Positions 18,101-26,908 are shown, counted from the stretch's first letter. The stretch: DNA of 64,000 bases from Leptospira sp. B5-022 (GCF_000347035.1 NZ_ANIJ01000015.1:412907-476906), one strand, 5' to 3'. The notes: generated by a model from the letters alone, not told the origin. Translations and numbers: made by a program.

Positions 18101-18661
18101 ATGAATGCTCTTACAAAATATTGCCAATATGTTCTTTCGCTTGAAAAGGATCAAGATCCGGAAAATAAAATCTATCACGACACGGAATACGGTTTTACCC
18201 TAAGATCGGACGATGAATTATTCGGCAGGCTAATCTTAGAGATCAACCAGGCAGGTCTTTCTTGGACCACGATCTTAAAAAAGAAGGAAAACTTCCGTAA
18301 GGCTTATAAAAACTTCTCTATTAAAAAGATCTCAAAGTTTTCCGAAAAAGATTTCAATCGCCTTATGAACGATGCAGGGATCATCCGGAACAGACTTAAA
18401 ATAAACGCCGCCATTCATAATGCGAACGTAATTGTCGGTCTCCAAAAGGAATTCGGAAGTTTCCATGATTGGTTGTATTCGCATCATCCCAAATCATTGG
18501 AAGAATGGACCAAACTATTCAAAAAAACTTTCGTGTTCGTTGGTGGGGAGATAGTGAACGAATTTTTAATGAGCACAGGTTATTTAGAAGGAGCTCATGG
18601 TCCGGGTTGCCCGATCTATAAGAAAGCCTTAAAGTCCATGCCTGCCTGGAATTCTAAATAG
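18101..18661 (+). CDS. tag: DNA-3-methyladenine glycosylase I
   Basis: 186-residue base-excision repair enzyme that removes 3-methyladenine from alkylated DNA. The Tag signature LILEINQAGLSWTTILKKKENFRKAY (about residues 46-71) is clear. The zinc site of the family is conserved: Cys8 (KYCQYV), His22 (YHDTEYG) and the C-terminal His and Cys in AHGPGCPIYKK. The length matches E. coli Tag. It stands alone between the SDR gene and a secreted protein, with no obvious ribosome site before the ATG. Confidence 0.9.
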   Translation: MNALTKYCQYVLSLEKDQDPENKIYHDTEYGFTLRSDDELFGRLILEINQAGLSWTTILKKKENFRKAYKNFSIKKISKFSEKDFNRLMNDAGIIRNRLKINAAIHNANVIVGLQKEFGSFHDWLYSHHPKSLEEWTKLFKKTFVFVGGEIVNEFLMSTGYLEGAHGPGCPIYKKALKSMPAWNSK

Positions 18662-18799
18662 ATCTATCATGCAAAAATGAAATCCTTCCTCCTTTCAAAA
18701 AAATCCAATGCTGAATTCGAATCTTACTAATCGGCTCCGAAAATCAGGTTTTCTGCTGGTAGACTATCCTAGCCCATTATAAAATAACTTTCCAAGCAA

Positions 18800-19396
18800 A
18801 TGAAAGGTAAGTTGTTCTCATTTTCCATTCTTTTCTGTTTCGCGATCAGTTTTCCTTTTTTTATAGGAGCTCAGCCCGAGAGTAAGACAGTTTGTTTAAA
18901 CTGGGAAAAAAATTTTCCCAAAATAGATTCCAAACTATATTTAGAGATCAGCGGGTTAGAATTGATCCTAAATCCTCCTTCCGGCGCGACTATGAGAAGC
19001 AGAAGACCGGGAGAGCTAGTTCCCGTCATTCACGGATCTTATAAAATCGAAGGAAACAAATTAGTTCTGATCGAATTTCCGTACGAACCTTCCGATCCTG
19101 ACGAGTGTTCTTTCAATTGTAAGGAACAATCACTTACTCTTCGGGCCAATCGAAATGTTGAGGAAGTATTCGATACTTGTTTCAAATCATGCAAGGACAA
19201 TACGAATTTCAAATACGGAAAGGATAAGTTCAAACTACATTTGAAATTTAAGATTTACAGGGATGAATCGGATACTTTACGGATAGATTCAGTTTCTTAT
19301 AGAGATCTGAATCCGGTCACAGGAAAGTTGGTTTATTCATTTCCTCATTATTTCGCAGGCGACCTGGTAGAGTGCGCTAATTCCATTTGGGATTAA
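18800..19396 (+). CDS. Secreted protein of unknown function
   Basis: 198 residues with a signal peptide (MKGKLFSFSILFCFAISFPFFIGAQ). The mature part contains several cysteines (CSFNCKEQ, DTCFKSCKD, LVECANS) that may form disulfides in the periplasm. A beta-type pattern follows (IEGNKLVLIEFPYEPSDPDEC). No family is recognised. It is convergent with the tetR gene (20 bp between stops). Confidence 0.6.
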   Translation: MKGKLFSFSILFCFAISFPFFIGAQPESKTVCLNWEKNFPKIDSKLYLEISGLELILNPPSGATMRSRRPGELVPVIHGSYKIEGNKLVLIEFPYEPSDPDECSFNCKEQSLTLRANRNVEEVFDTCFKSCKDNTNFKYGKDKFKLHLKFKIYRDESDTLRIDSVSYRDLNPVTGKLVYSFPHYFAGDLVECANSIWD

Positions 19397-19416
19397 TATA
19401 TTCTTAAAATATAATA

Positions 19417-20013
19417 TTACTTATCCAAGGATAAAAGTGCTTTTTCTAGTCGATGGATATGTTTAAAGTCGCCTGACATTCCATATAATTGTAACGCACC
19501 TTGATAATAAAAAAGGATACTTTCGGAAATTTCCTTTAACTCGGACTCGGTTTTTGACTTTTTAGAATTCCAAGTAAATCCTTTTAAACACAGTTCGAAA
19601 TCCTGGACCCAACGATTTAATGCGACTTTTACAAAATCCGAGATCTCAGGTTCGTCATGTGTTTGATTGGATAAATTTGCGTAAGGACAACCGTAAATAT
19701 ACGTATTTTTCAGTCCTCTTCTCAACATTTTCATCCAAGATCGGATAAAGTCCGAATATCTTTTTTCTTTTGCAGCAATCTTTTTAACAAAACCTAATAT
19801 AGCTTCTTCTTGTTCCAAAAGATAAGCCTTACCCAGATCCCTTTTTGAGGGAAAATGGATGTACAAGCTCTTCTTAAAGGCACCCGCTTCGTCTAAAATT
19901 TCGTTTATTCCCGTATTCGGATAACCCTTGGAATAGAACAATTTAAACGCCGCCTGGAGGATCCTGTCCTTGGCCGGATCTTCCGATCGAATTAAGTCCT
20001 TTTGGATTCTCAT
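19417..20013 (-). CDS. TetR/AcrR-family transcriptional regulator
   Basis: 198 residues from the ATG at 20013, chosen because GGAAGAG precedes it. The TetR helix-turn-helix is AAFKLFYSKGYPNTGINEILDEAGAFKKSLYIHFPSKRDL (about residues 20-59), and the C-terminal part is a ligand-binding helical bundle. It is divergent from a thioesterase-like gene. The region between them carries two copies of GTAGAC-N6-GTCTAC, the expected kind of TetR operator. By analogy with FadR/PsrA-type TetR proteins it may respond to acyl-CoA, but this is inference from the neighbour. Confidence 0.85.
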   Translation of the reverse strand: MRIQKDLIRSEDPAKDRILQAAFKLFYSKGYPNTGINEILDEAGAFKKSLYIHFPSKRDLGKAYLLEQEEAILGFVKKIAAKEKRYSDFIRSWMKMLRRGLKNTYIYGCPYANLSNQTHDEPEISDFVKVALNRWVQDFELCLKGFTWNSKKSKTESELKEISESILFYYQGALQLYGMSGDFKHIHRLEKALLSLDK

Positions 20014-20034
20014 CTTTTTTCTCTTCCGATTATA

Positions 20035-20064
20035 ATTATGGTAGACTGATTTGTCTACCATAAT
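20035..20064. promoter_or_regulatory. TetR-type operator 1
   Basis: A perfect 12-bp inverted repeat, ATTATGGTAGAC / GTCTACCATAAT, with a 6-bp spacer. It lies 22 bp before the tetR start and contains the core GTAGAC-N6-GTCTAC. Its centre is 43 bp, about four helical turns, from operator 2. Confidence 0.7.
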
Positions 20065-20083
20065 TTATTCTGGAATTTACGAA

Positions 20084-20101
20084 GTAGACCATTTTGTCTA
20101 C
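20084..20101. promoter_or_regulatory. TetR-type operator 2
   Basis: GTAGAC-CATTTT-GTCTAC is a second copy of the same 6+6 core. It ends just before the GGAGG of the thioesterase gene, so occupancy would block that gene. It lacks the outer arms of operator 1 and may bind more weakly. Confidence 0.65.
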
Positions 20102-20113
20102 CGGAGGCTTTTT

Positions 20114-20938
20114 ATGAGGCTCATGGAAAAAACAGATAAGATCAGCACATCCTTCACCGTTCCTGTCCGTAAATCCGACATAGATGTAAACGGACATGTA
20201 AATAATGGTACCTACCAAAGTTATTTTGAAGAAGCAAGGATCAAAACATTCCAACTTTTAAAAGAAGAAGGAGAAACAATCCTTAGTTCAGACCGCTTAG
20301 TAGTCCGCCAATGCGAGATAGAATACAAAGCAGAGTTAAAATATCCGGAAGATGCAGTAGTGACTACGAACATTCTTCACTCCGATCCCGAATCGACGGA
20401 GATTATACAGGAAATTTTCCGCTCTTCCGATTCAACATTGGTATGTAAGGCAAGATTTGTGATGAGCCTTTTTAACGATTCGGAAGAGGTCTTTTATTCG
20501 GAAGAGGATTATCCGTATGCCTTCTATCATCCGATCAGCGTAGGCTGGGCGGAGATGGATCCGGAAGGTAAGGTAAATCTAGAAACAATCCAGTATTATC
20601 TAGACGATGCAAGGATCCGCTCTTCTTATCAATGCGGATTGGATTTACATGCATTACAGGCAAAAGGGATCGGTCCGGTTGTTTACAAAGCCGAATTAAA
20701 CTATTTCGACTCTATGGGTTTTCCGGAAAATTTTGTGATCGTAACTGTGTATCAAAAAGCGGAGAAGAATAGATTGGCATTTCGACATGATGTATTCTCT
20801 AAAAAGACAAAAAAATTGATCCTTACTTCTTTAGTGCAAGGACTCTTTATGGATCTAAAGAGAAAAAGACCCCACCAATTCACTGAAGAAGAAAAGAAAA
20901 TGATATTTAGTGTGAAAACTAAGCCTATCTTCGATTGA
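20114..20938 (+). CDS. Double-hotdog acyl-CoA thioesterase-like protein
   Basis: 274 residues from the ATG at 20114, preceded by GGAGG at 6 nt. A frame start at 20051 would lie inside operator 1 and is rejected. Two hotdog domains are visible. The first begins VPVRKSDIDVNGHVNNGTYQSYFEEARI, the classic 4HBT Asp-x-x-Gly-His-x-Asn pattern. The second begins VGWAEMDPEGKVNLETIQYYLDDARI with the motif partly changed. Such proteins hydrolyse acyl-CoA or acyl-ACP. It is likely controlled by the divergent TetR. Substrate chain length unknown. Confidence 0.75.
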   Translation: MRLMEKTDKISTSFTVPVRKSDIDVNGHVNNGTYQSYFEEARIKTFQLLKEEGETILSSDRLVVRQCEIEYKAELKYPEDAVVTTNILHSDPESTEIIQEIFRSSDSTLVCKARFVMSLFNDSEEVFYSEEDYPYAFYHPISVGWAEMDPEGKVNLETIQYYLDDARIRSSYQCGLDLHALQAKGIGPVVYKAELNYFDSMGFPENFVIVTVYQKAEKNRLAFRHDVFSKKTKKLILTSLVQGLFMDLKRKRPHQFTEEEKKMIFSVKTKPIFD

Positions 20939-20983
20939 ATTTATGATTTGAATTATAGCTAACAAAAAGAGAGGTTAGCTTCA

Positions 20984-21673
20984 ATGAGATTCGAACATTG
21001 GAGCCCTCTCCATTTTATTATTCTTTTTCTCACGGCTTTCCTCGGTTTCGGACTCCCGTACTTCTCTAAAAAGTTCGCTTCTCCCAAAGTTAAGAATACG
21101 ATAGGGTATGTACTTGGGACTATTCTTCTTTTAAATTATTTGGTTTATGTAATATATCGAATCGATTCGGGATATTGGCAGATACGTTATGATCTTCCTA
21201 TGGAGTTTTGTAATTGGTCCGCAATCGTAACCTCTCTGGCGCTTTTTACTCGAAACAGGACTCTTGCGGAACTTTCCTATTTTTGGGTAATTGCAGGTTC
21301 CATGCAAGGGGTTATTACTCCGGATCTTTCAGTTACATTTCCTCATATCTACTTTTTTATATTCTTTATAGCTCATTCCGGCCTGGTCATTGCCACTCTT
21401 TATGTTGTATTTGGCCTGGAGCTCATCCCCAGAAAAGGTGCAGTTCTTCGAGCCGTTCTTTACGCGCAGATCTACGTTATTGTTGCTTTGATTATAGATT
21501 TTGCTTTAGACGCTAATTATGGATATATGAGAGAAAAATCGGCAGCAGGCTCTTTAATGGATTATTTAGGTCCATGGCCTATTTATATTCTTTGGATGCA
21601 GGCTTTAGGAGTGATCCTTTTCACCATATTATATCTTCCATTCTGGAAGAAAAATGCAGAATCGAAATATTAA
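20984..21673 (+). CDS. TIGR02206/YwaF-like membrane protein
   Basis: 229 residues with about six hydrophobic segments. Features of the YwaF-like family are visible: an N-terminal FEHWSPLHF, then DLPMEFCNWSAIVTSLALFTRNR, TPDLSVTFPHIYFFIFFIAHSGLV and a late YGYMREKSAAGSLMDYLGPWPIYIL. The family has no established function. AGAGG lies 9 nt before the ATG. It is 45 bp after the thioesterase gene and may be in the same transcript. Confidence 0.75.
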   Translation: MRFEHWSPLHFIILFLTAFLGFGLPYFSKKFASPKVKNTIGYVLGTILLLNYLVYVIYRIDSGYWQIRYDLPMEFCNWSAIVTSLALFTRNRTLAELSYFWVIAGSMQGVITPDLSVTFPHIYFFIFFIAHSGLVIATLYVVFGLELIPRKGAVLRAVLYAQIYVIVALIIDFALDANYGYMREKSAAGSLMDYLGPWPIYILWMQALGVILFTILYLPFWKKNAESKY

Positions 21674-21728
21674 ACAAGAATGGTGTAAATCAGCAAAGAT
21701 CGGCAATTCAGCCGAAAAAACAAGACGA

Positions 21729-23087
21729 CTATTCAGATTCTATTCTTTCTACAGCGTCTACCGGAATGATCAAGTTTCCATCCGGTCTTAATACTACATA
21801 GAAGCTATCTTGCTGGTAAATTATCCCTCTTTCCATCGATCCATCCTTTAGATAGAGAATACGGACTTCTTGGGAGATAACATGTGAAGCACTCGGACCT
21901 TTACTATTTAAAATGTCCGTAATGGATGACTTGTCCACCTTCTTGACCAACTCCATCAATTGTTCTCTTTCCTTCAGATCTTTGGGAGGGAAACGAACCA
22001 TACTTGCAAATTTTCTTTCCAAATCCGCTTTTTCATCCGGAAGGATCTTTTTTAGGGAATTTTTAAGCTCTTTAGGAGAGATCAAGAAAGGGTCCTTAGG
22101 AAGCGAATCCACATGAGGTTTCAAACTCTTAATGAGAGTTTCGTCCAACTGAGCGCTAGGTAAGGATTTTTTACCGGCCTTAATCGAGTCTTCGATCTTT
22201 TTAAGGCCTTTTATTTTTGCAGGAGAGAATCCCTTCCATGCAAGTTGTTGTCCAGATTCTAATATTACTTGTTGTTTATCGAATAAGATCGGATATTCTT
22301 TTTCAAGTAGCGCAATTTCTTCTTTCGTCAACCAACTTGAGACCGATTCCCAGAAAATGGCTCCTCCGGACTCTAATCTCGCTTTTCCTTCTAATACTTT
22401 TACGGATAAAGAAGAATCAGTACGTCCTTTGTTGATAGAGACTTTTGTTCCTTCTAAGACCAATCTAAAGTCATCAGAACCAATAGAAATATTTTCCGAA
22501 TCTTTCGGGCCTTGGCTGTCCATAAGAATTGTTCCGTATCCAAGGGATACATGAATAGCATTTTCCTGACGTTCCGCAGTGAAGTCCGTGTCAGGTAGGG
22601 CTCTAAGAGTCACACTCCTTTTACCTTCTAACTGAACATCACAAACGGAAGATTTTCCGGATACGATCCGTTTTCCGGAGACATCTTCGCCTGCTTGGGA
22701 AGTTTTACCTTCGATAGAACAATCGCCGTAAGAATAAGTGAACTTATCCAAAGTAGCTTCGCCCTTTTTGATCCGGGAACTCTGATAGAAGTATATTCCA
22801 AAACTTGCAAATACCAAAGCTGCCGCTGCGAGATAGATCCTAGGTTTAGGGAAAGGGAGAACTGTTTTAGAGGAAGTTTGAGGAGAAATGTTTTTTAACT
22901 CCTGGGAAGCGCTAGGAGTTCTGAGTTGGGATTGGATCTGGGTAAGTCTTCGGTATTCCACCGCTCTTTCAGGGTCCTTTAATACGATCTCCAAAAGTTG
23001 TTTTTTCCCTGCAGCATCCAGCTCGCCGGAAAGATATGACTCTAGTAGGTCTTCGAAACTATTTGACTGTTGAGTATCTAATGCCAT
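21729..23087 (-). CDS. FecR-domain anti-sigma factor-like membrane protein
   Basis: 452 residues from the ATG at 23087, which lies 1 bp after the sigma-factor stop (TAAGATG). The N-terminal 60 residues (FEDLLESYLSGELDAAGKKQLLEIVLKDPERAVEYRRL) look like an anti-sigma domain without zinc cysteines. A single TM segment follows (RIYLAAAALVFASFGIYFY, about 100-118), and then a periplasmic FecR-like domain (about 120-250, with SVTLRALPDTDFTAERQENAIHVSLGYGTILMDS). The C-terminal part is helical and ends in an SH3-like strand set (LYLKDGSMERGIIYQQDSFYVVLRPDGNLIIPVDAVERI). It probably holds the co-encoded ECF sigma factor at the membrane. Confidence 0.78.
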   Translation of the reverse strand: MALDTQQSNSFEDLLESYLSGELDAAGKKQLLEIVLKDPERAVEYRRLTQIQSQLRTPSASQELKNISPQTSSKTVLPFPKPRIYLAAAALVFASFGIYFYQSSRIKKGEATLDKFTYSYGDCSIEGKTSQAGEDVSGKRIVSGKSSVCDVQLEGKRSVTLRALPDTDFTAERQENAIHVSLGYGTILMDSQGPKDSENISIGSDDFRLVLEGTKVSINKGRTDSSLSVKVLEGKARLESGGAIFWESVSSWLTKEEIALLEKEYPILFDKQQVILESGQQLAWKGFSPAKIKGLKKIEDSIKAGKKSLPSAQLDETLIKSLKPHVDSLPKDPFLISPKELKNSLKKILPDEKADLERKFASMVRFPPKDLKEREQLMELVKKVDKSSITDILNSKGPSASHVISQEVRILYLKDGSMERGIIYQQDSFYVVLRPDGNLIIPVDAVERIESE

Positions 23088-23088
23088 C

Positions 23089-23619
23089 TTATAGTCCGAT
23101 CCCTTCCGCTTCAAGATGTGTTCTTAATAATCTGAACGCACTAAGCAAACGACGACTAACGGTTCTCTCCGATATTCCGAGAGTATCCGCAGTTTCCTTG
23201 AGAGTTTTCTTTTGGATTTCCTTCAGTAATATTATACTCTTCTCAGGCTCAGGAAGACGCGAAACCCCATCTTTTAATGCTAAATTTAAAGAATTTTTCT
23301 CCAATTCAAGAGGATCCTCATGGTTCCCCCCTGAGAGTTCCGGAAAATTCTCTACATTAATTGAGACGTTCCCCGTCTCCTTCTTTGTACGATTGAAATG
23401 TTTAAAATAGAGGTTTTTAGCGATGGTACAAGACCAAGAGGAGAAACTACCTCTCTCTGGATCGAATCTATCCATGACCTCGAAGGCCTTCAAAAATGTC
23501 TCTTGAGTCAAATCTTCGGCAATTTCGGGATTTCCTGAGAGTTTTAGCAGGAAATGGTACACAGTATTCTTGCAGGACTCGTAAAGAGTGATAAATTCCT
23601 GTTGGGAAAGACCTTGCAT
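23089..23619 (-). CDS. ECF (sigma-70 family) RNA polymerase sigma factor
   Basis: 176 residues from the ATG at 23619; a start at 23739 would add 40 atypical residues. Region 2 is clear (SGNPEIAEDLTQETFLKAFEVMDRFDPERGSFSSWSCTIAKNLYFKHFNR), and so is region 4 (LPEPEKSIILLKEIQKKTLKETADTLGISERTVSRRLLSAFRLLRTHL). It is followed by the FecR anti-sigma-like gene with a 1-bp gap, the usual regulator/anti-regulator pairing. The stimulus is unknown. There is no TonB receptor nearby, so an iron-transport role should not be assumed. Confidence 0.85.
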   Translation of the reverse strand: MQGLSQQEFITLYESCKNTVYHFLLKLSGNPEIAEDLTQETFLKAFEVMDRFDPERGSFSSWSCTIAKNLYFKHFNRTKKETGNVSINVENFPELSGGNHEDPLELEKNSLNLALKDGVSRLPEPEKSIILLKEIQKKTLKETADTLGISERTVSRRLLSAFRLLRTHLEAEGIGL

Positions 23620-23760
23620 TTTTTGTTCAGTAGGACCGAAAAAAAGGATTTCTGCTAATTTTTGGGATATTCCGATTCTGCGGAAGCGAAAAAAATAAGG
23701 CCCCCGAAAATCGAGAGCCCTACTCTTTTTACAGAACACAGCGGTTTCCCGCAGGTAATT

Positions 23761-25566
23761 TTAGCGTAAGAACTGGAACTTTTCGTTATCCGTCCAAGCA
23801 CATGGCCATTGGATCAGGAGACCTCCATCCCCAGTCGCTCCGCCGGCGATGTCCCAACACTGGCTGCTATGTTTTGCCTGAAGAGCAAAGAATCCATCTC
23901 CGTAAGAGAGCAATTGGAATCTTTGGTTGTTTCCGCTACCGCAAGAATATTGGATTACATTCATTCCTGCCGCAGTCGATCCTCCCTTCACATCCATACA
24001 TTTGCCGCTATGTTTTGCGATAAACTTGAAGTATCCATCTCCAGTAGATTCAAGTAACCATTTTTGGTTATCCTGATTTACGTTCGTCCATTGCCAGATA
24101 TTGGTGTTGTCGGAAGTGCTCACACCGGAAACATCCAATACTTTGCCGCTATGTTTTGCGGAAATCGCAGAATAATCCGAACCGGTCGGATCGTTTACGA
24201 AAGGAATATTTCCTCCCACGGAAGACTTATCACATCCATCGGATCCGCAACCCGCACGGGAACGCCAGTCCCCTCTTTCCATCGGATGACCGATCCCGTC
24301 GAAACAAGCCGATCCTTCACAATTCATCCAGCTAGGAGCATCTCCGCCTCTTCTCAATTTAACTAAATTGTTCCAAGTATCCTGGTGATAATCGTTGCTC
24401 CCCGGATTTCTGAAATCTTCGAAGTATAAACAACCGCCTGATCCACCGTCATCATGGAAAGATCCGTGCGCATTCTTACCAACATAACCGACAGGATGAG
24501 TACCGTTCACAACTTCAAAGTTCCCGATTTCTTTGGAATACCATCCGGAGTGTTGAGACCAAGCAACTCGTTTCATTTGTCCGTTTACTACGAGTACACT
24601 CATTCCTTCCCAGTCAGCGGCGTGACTTCCGAAGCTTAGGAAACAAGTACTTTGCCAAGCATAGAAGAACCAGTATCTAAGAAGAACTGCATTTGTTCCG
24701 ACAGGAGAAGCTTCGTAGAAAATAGGTACTTGGTTGTTTGCAATAGTGGAATAATCCTTATTACAAAGATTTTGAGCGGGAACCCCGGCAGCTCTCTGAG
24801 TGTAATAGGTCTGAGGATCGCTAGTGAAACATTTACCAGAATCTCCCGAACCTGTAGTAGTCTCTTGATCGAATCTCAAACGCGGAGCAAATTGTTGTGC
24901 CAACGCGTCGTAGTCGACACTTGGTCCACCGTTATCGGCTTGGCAAAGATATAAGCTCATATTGTCGCAATAACGACCATTACAGCTTGCGCCAGCGATA
25001 TACATGGATTCAGGAGCTACGAATTTCCCGCCGTCCTCCTCAGAGATGCCGGAAGTCCAATAACAATTATTCCTTACTCCATTATTGTTCAATTGAGAAC
25101 ATTTCAAGGAAACGTTATCGCAATAACTTCCGGAACATTTGATCCCGGTAACAAACGCGTTATTATCACAAACACGATAGTTTGTACCTTCTTCCGAAAA
25201 CCAATCTGTCCACCAGCTATTGGTGTGAGTATATCCGGATTCGCTTGCTAGAAGATTTATATCATCGCAATAACGACCGCTGCATCGTAAACCGCGGGTT
25301 AAAAACGTTGGCCCTGTTTCGATCGGATTCGCACCATCGGTGGTCCAATTCAACCAATGGGGAGGAAAAATCTCATTATGAAAATAAGTGCTGGCTGCTG
25401 CGCTAAATAACTTAGATCCATTTCCGCTTTTAGAAGGAAGAAGGCTAGAAAGCACTCCTAACTCCGCTCCGTTCGACGAGGACTTATCGCTACAAGCCAC
25501 AAATGACCCGCTGATAAGCCCGATGATTACCAGAGTATATACACCCCGGATGATGATTCTCTTCAT
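23761..25566 (-). CDS. Lipoprotein with Vps62-like region and C-terminal ricin B-type lectin domain
   Basis: 601 residues. The lipobox is SFVAC (Cys25). Three cysteine motifs of one kind follow at about residues 90-210 (CSGRYCDDINL, CSGSYCDNVSL, CNGRYCDNMSL). The middle (about 215-450) resembles Vps62/DUF946-type proteins (YDALAQQFAPRLRFDQE, LLRYWFFYAWQ, HAADWEGMSVLVV). The last 130 residues form a ricin-type beta-trefoil with three repeats, each starting ALQAKHSSQCWDIAGG or similar and ending QxW-like (DNQKWLL, NNQRFQLL, DNEKFQFL). It is probably a surface carbohydrate-binding protein. GAGGG lies 6 nt before the ATG. No enzymatic site is recognised. Confidence 0.75.
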   Translation of the reverse strand: MKRIIIRGVYTLVIIGLISGSFVACSDKSSSNGAELGVLSSLLPSKSGNGSKLFSAAASTYFHNEIFPPHWLNWTTDGANPIETGPTFLTRGLRCSGRYCDDINLLASESGYTHTNSWWTDWFSEEGTNYRVCDNNAFVTGIKCSGSYCDNVSLKCSQLNNNGVRNNCYWTSGISEEDGGKFVAPESMYIAGASCNGRYCDNMSLYLCQADNGGPSVDYDALAQQFAPRLRFDQETTTGSGDSGKCFTSDPQTYYTQRAAGVPAQNLCNKDYSTIANNQVPIFYEASPVGTNAVLLRYWFFYAWQSTCFLSFGSHAADWEGMSVLVVNGQMKRVAWSQHSGWYSKEIGNFEVVNGTHPVGYVGKNAHGSFHDDGGSGGCLYFEDFRNPGSNDYHQDTWNNLVKLRRGGDAPSWMNCEGSACFDGIGHPMERGDWRSRAGCGSDGCDKSSVGGNIPFVNDPTGSDYSAISAKHSGKVLDVSGVSTSDNTNIWQWTNVNQDNQKWLLESTGDGYFKFIAKHSGKCMDVKGGSTAAGMNVIQYSCGSGNNQRFQLLSYGDGFFALQAKHSSQCWDIAGGATGDGGLLIQWPCAWTDNEKFQFLR

Positions 25567-25776
25567 TAAGATCCCTCTTTAGTTTTAATGTGGAGGTTTA
25601 TGTATTTAAACGATAGGATAGTATAGGCACCTTAATTCTCACTTATTTTCGAAACTAGATAATATAATTTCTGAAATAAATAAAATTTTTATTTCGAAAG
25701 CTTGTTCGATTTTAATGAATAAAGTTCGTTCTATATTTAACTGAGAAGGAAGATAGGGTTACTAAGGGGATGAGAA

Positions 25777-26241
25777 TTAAGACTTACGGCCCTTCTTCTT
25801 TGGTGAAGCTGCCTTTAGGTTTTTAGGATCCTGATCTTTGCTCATTCTGATCAATTGTGGTCCCATAAATTTTATGAATTCTTCTAAGAATGTGACGAAT
25901 CCTTTGGAACCTCTATTCTCGCTTATAAAAATCAAGATCCTACGAATTGCCGGATCTTCGGTTAGATCACCTAGCGCAGTTTCGTGCGAGCTTTTCTTAT
26001 CTTTATCTAAAAACGCTTTTAGCTCCAAGCGAAAGAATAAACAAAGATTGATAAAATCATGAGTAAGTAATCTCGACTCTCCTCTTTCTATTTTTCCTAA
26101 AAGGTTCGGATTGAATGGAACGCCATATTCCTTTTTGAGAGTGTCGGCAAGTTCCTTTAAAGAGAGTCCCTTCTCCATCCGGCAATATCTGAAGACGTCG
26201 CCGATTTTAGTGTAAATTGATTCGATGGAGCCGTTTTCCAT
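25777..26241 (-). CDS. XRE-family helix-turn-helix protein
   Basis: 154 residues. The N-terminal 70 residues form a Cro/C1-type helix-turn-helix (IGDVFRYCRMEKGLSLKELADTLKKEYGVPFNPNLLGKIERGESR). The C-terminal part is helical (LIFISENRGSKGFVTFLEEFIKFMG) and ends in a basic tail (AASPKKKGRKS). It is a probable DNA-binding regulator. Its 210-bp downstream gap and single-gene arrangement give no clear target. Confidence 0.7.
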   Translation of the reverse strand: MENGSIESIYTKIGDVFRYCRMEKGLSLKELADTLKKEYGVPFNPNLLGKIERGESRLLTHDFINLCLFFRLELKAFLDKDKKSSHETALGDLTEDPAIRRILIFISENRGSKGFVTFLEEFIKFMGPQLIRMSKDQDPKNLKAASPKKKGRKS

Positions 26242-26529
26242 ATTTCGAACGTTTAAAAACGTCTATAATAGAATAGGATCTGTGAAGCTGCTCAGCTTCG
26301 AATCGAATTCTTCTTCCTTGGATTGACTTGGCTTGTTTTAAGCTGAATTTTTTATCCTATGAGTACTTTTGTTACTTTTATTTATATTTTATTCTTTTTA
26401 TTACTTTAAGGATTTTTTTGAAAGTTGTTTATTCCCTAAATCATACGGATTATTTCTTTCCTCGGAAAAATTTCAGACTAAAGAATTAAAGATTCAAAAT
26501 TTGGCTGGGAGCCTTGTTGTAAAATTAGA

Positions 26530-26829
26530 ATGGAAACAAATACAGAAACTATAGATCGGATCGTATCCCATCCTTCCATCTGCGGAGGTAAACCCGTGAT
26601 CCGGGGGACCTCGATCCGAGTTTTAGAAATATTAGATATGATTTTCTTAGGCTTCGGATACCGTGAAATTCTGAACGAATATCCGAATATTAGGGTTTTG
26701 GATATTGAAGCTTGTTTGGAATACGCTTCGAAAAGATTACATTCACCGATATTGGATAAAGCAAATCGGGAACTACCAAGAGAATTTGACTCGTCGGAAT
26801 TACGAAATTCTAATCGAAGAGTTTCATAA
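26530..26829 (+). CDS. DUF433-domain protein (antitoxin-like), orphan
   Basis: 99 residues. The DUF433 signature is clear: DRIVSHPSICGGKPVIRGTSIRVLEILDMIFLGFGYREILNEYPNI (about 9-54), then LDIEACLEYA. The fold is a small winged-helix-like domain. DUF433 proteins are usually antitoxins encoded with a DUF5615/PIN-like toxin. No such partner is found on either side here: the upstream 290 bp hold no gene and the downstream holds hairpin repeats and then nuoI on the other strand. It may be an orphan antitoxin or the remnant of a pair. Confidence 0.75.
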   Translation: METNTETIDRIVSHPSICGGKPVIRGTSIRVLEILDMIFLGFGYREILNEYPNIRVLDIEACLEYASKRLHSPILDKANRELPREFDSSELRNSNRRVS

Positions 26830-26845
26830 GAGCCTTGTTCTAAGC

Positions 26846-26908
26846 TCCTGAAGCTCGCAAAGCGAGCTATAGTCGTTACACTTCCTGAAGCTCGCAAAGC
26901 GAGCTATA
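26846..26908. repeat. Two 26-bp direct repeats, each a hairpin
   Basis: Identical 26-bp copies at 26846-26871 and 26883-26908. Each contains AGCTCGC-AAA-GCGAGCT, a 7-bp stem with a 3-nt loop. They sit between the convergent stops of the DUF433 gene and nuoI. They could form terminator-like structures, although no T-run follows, or be a dispersed intergenic repeat. Confidence 0.7.

Noticed and set aside
23089..23619. Iron-uptake regulation by the ECF sigma/FecR pair
   Set aside because: FecR domains in spirochaetes occur in many contexts, and no TonB-dependent receptor is present here.
26281..26310. GAAGCTG-CT-CAGCTTC palindrome before the XRE gene as an operator
   Set aside because: Its 2-nt centre and single copy give too little support; the flanks are unremarkable.
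26359..26409. 16-residue hydrophobic open frame (MSTFVTFIYILFFLLL), like a tiny type-I toxin
   Set aside because: No ribosome site, no antisense RNA signs, and the surrounding AT-rich DNA makes such a frame likely by chance.
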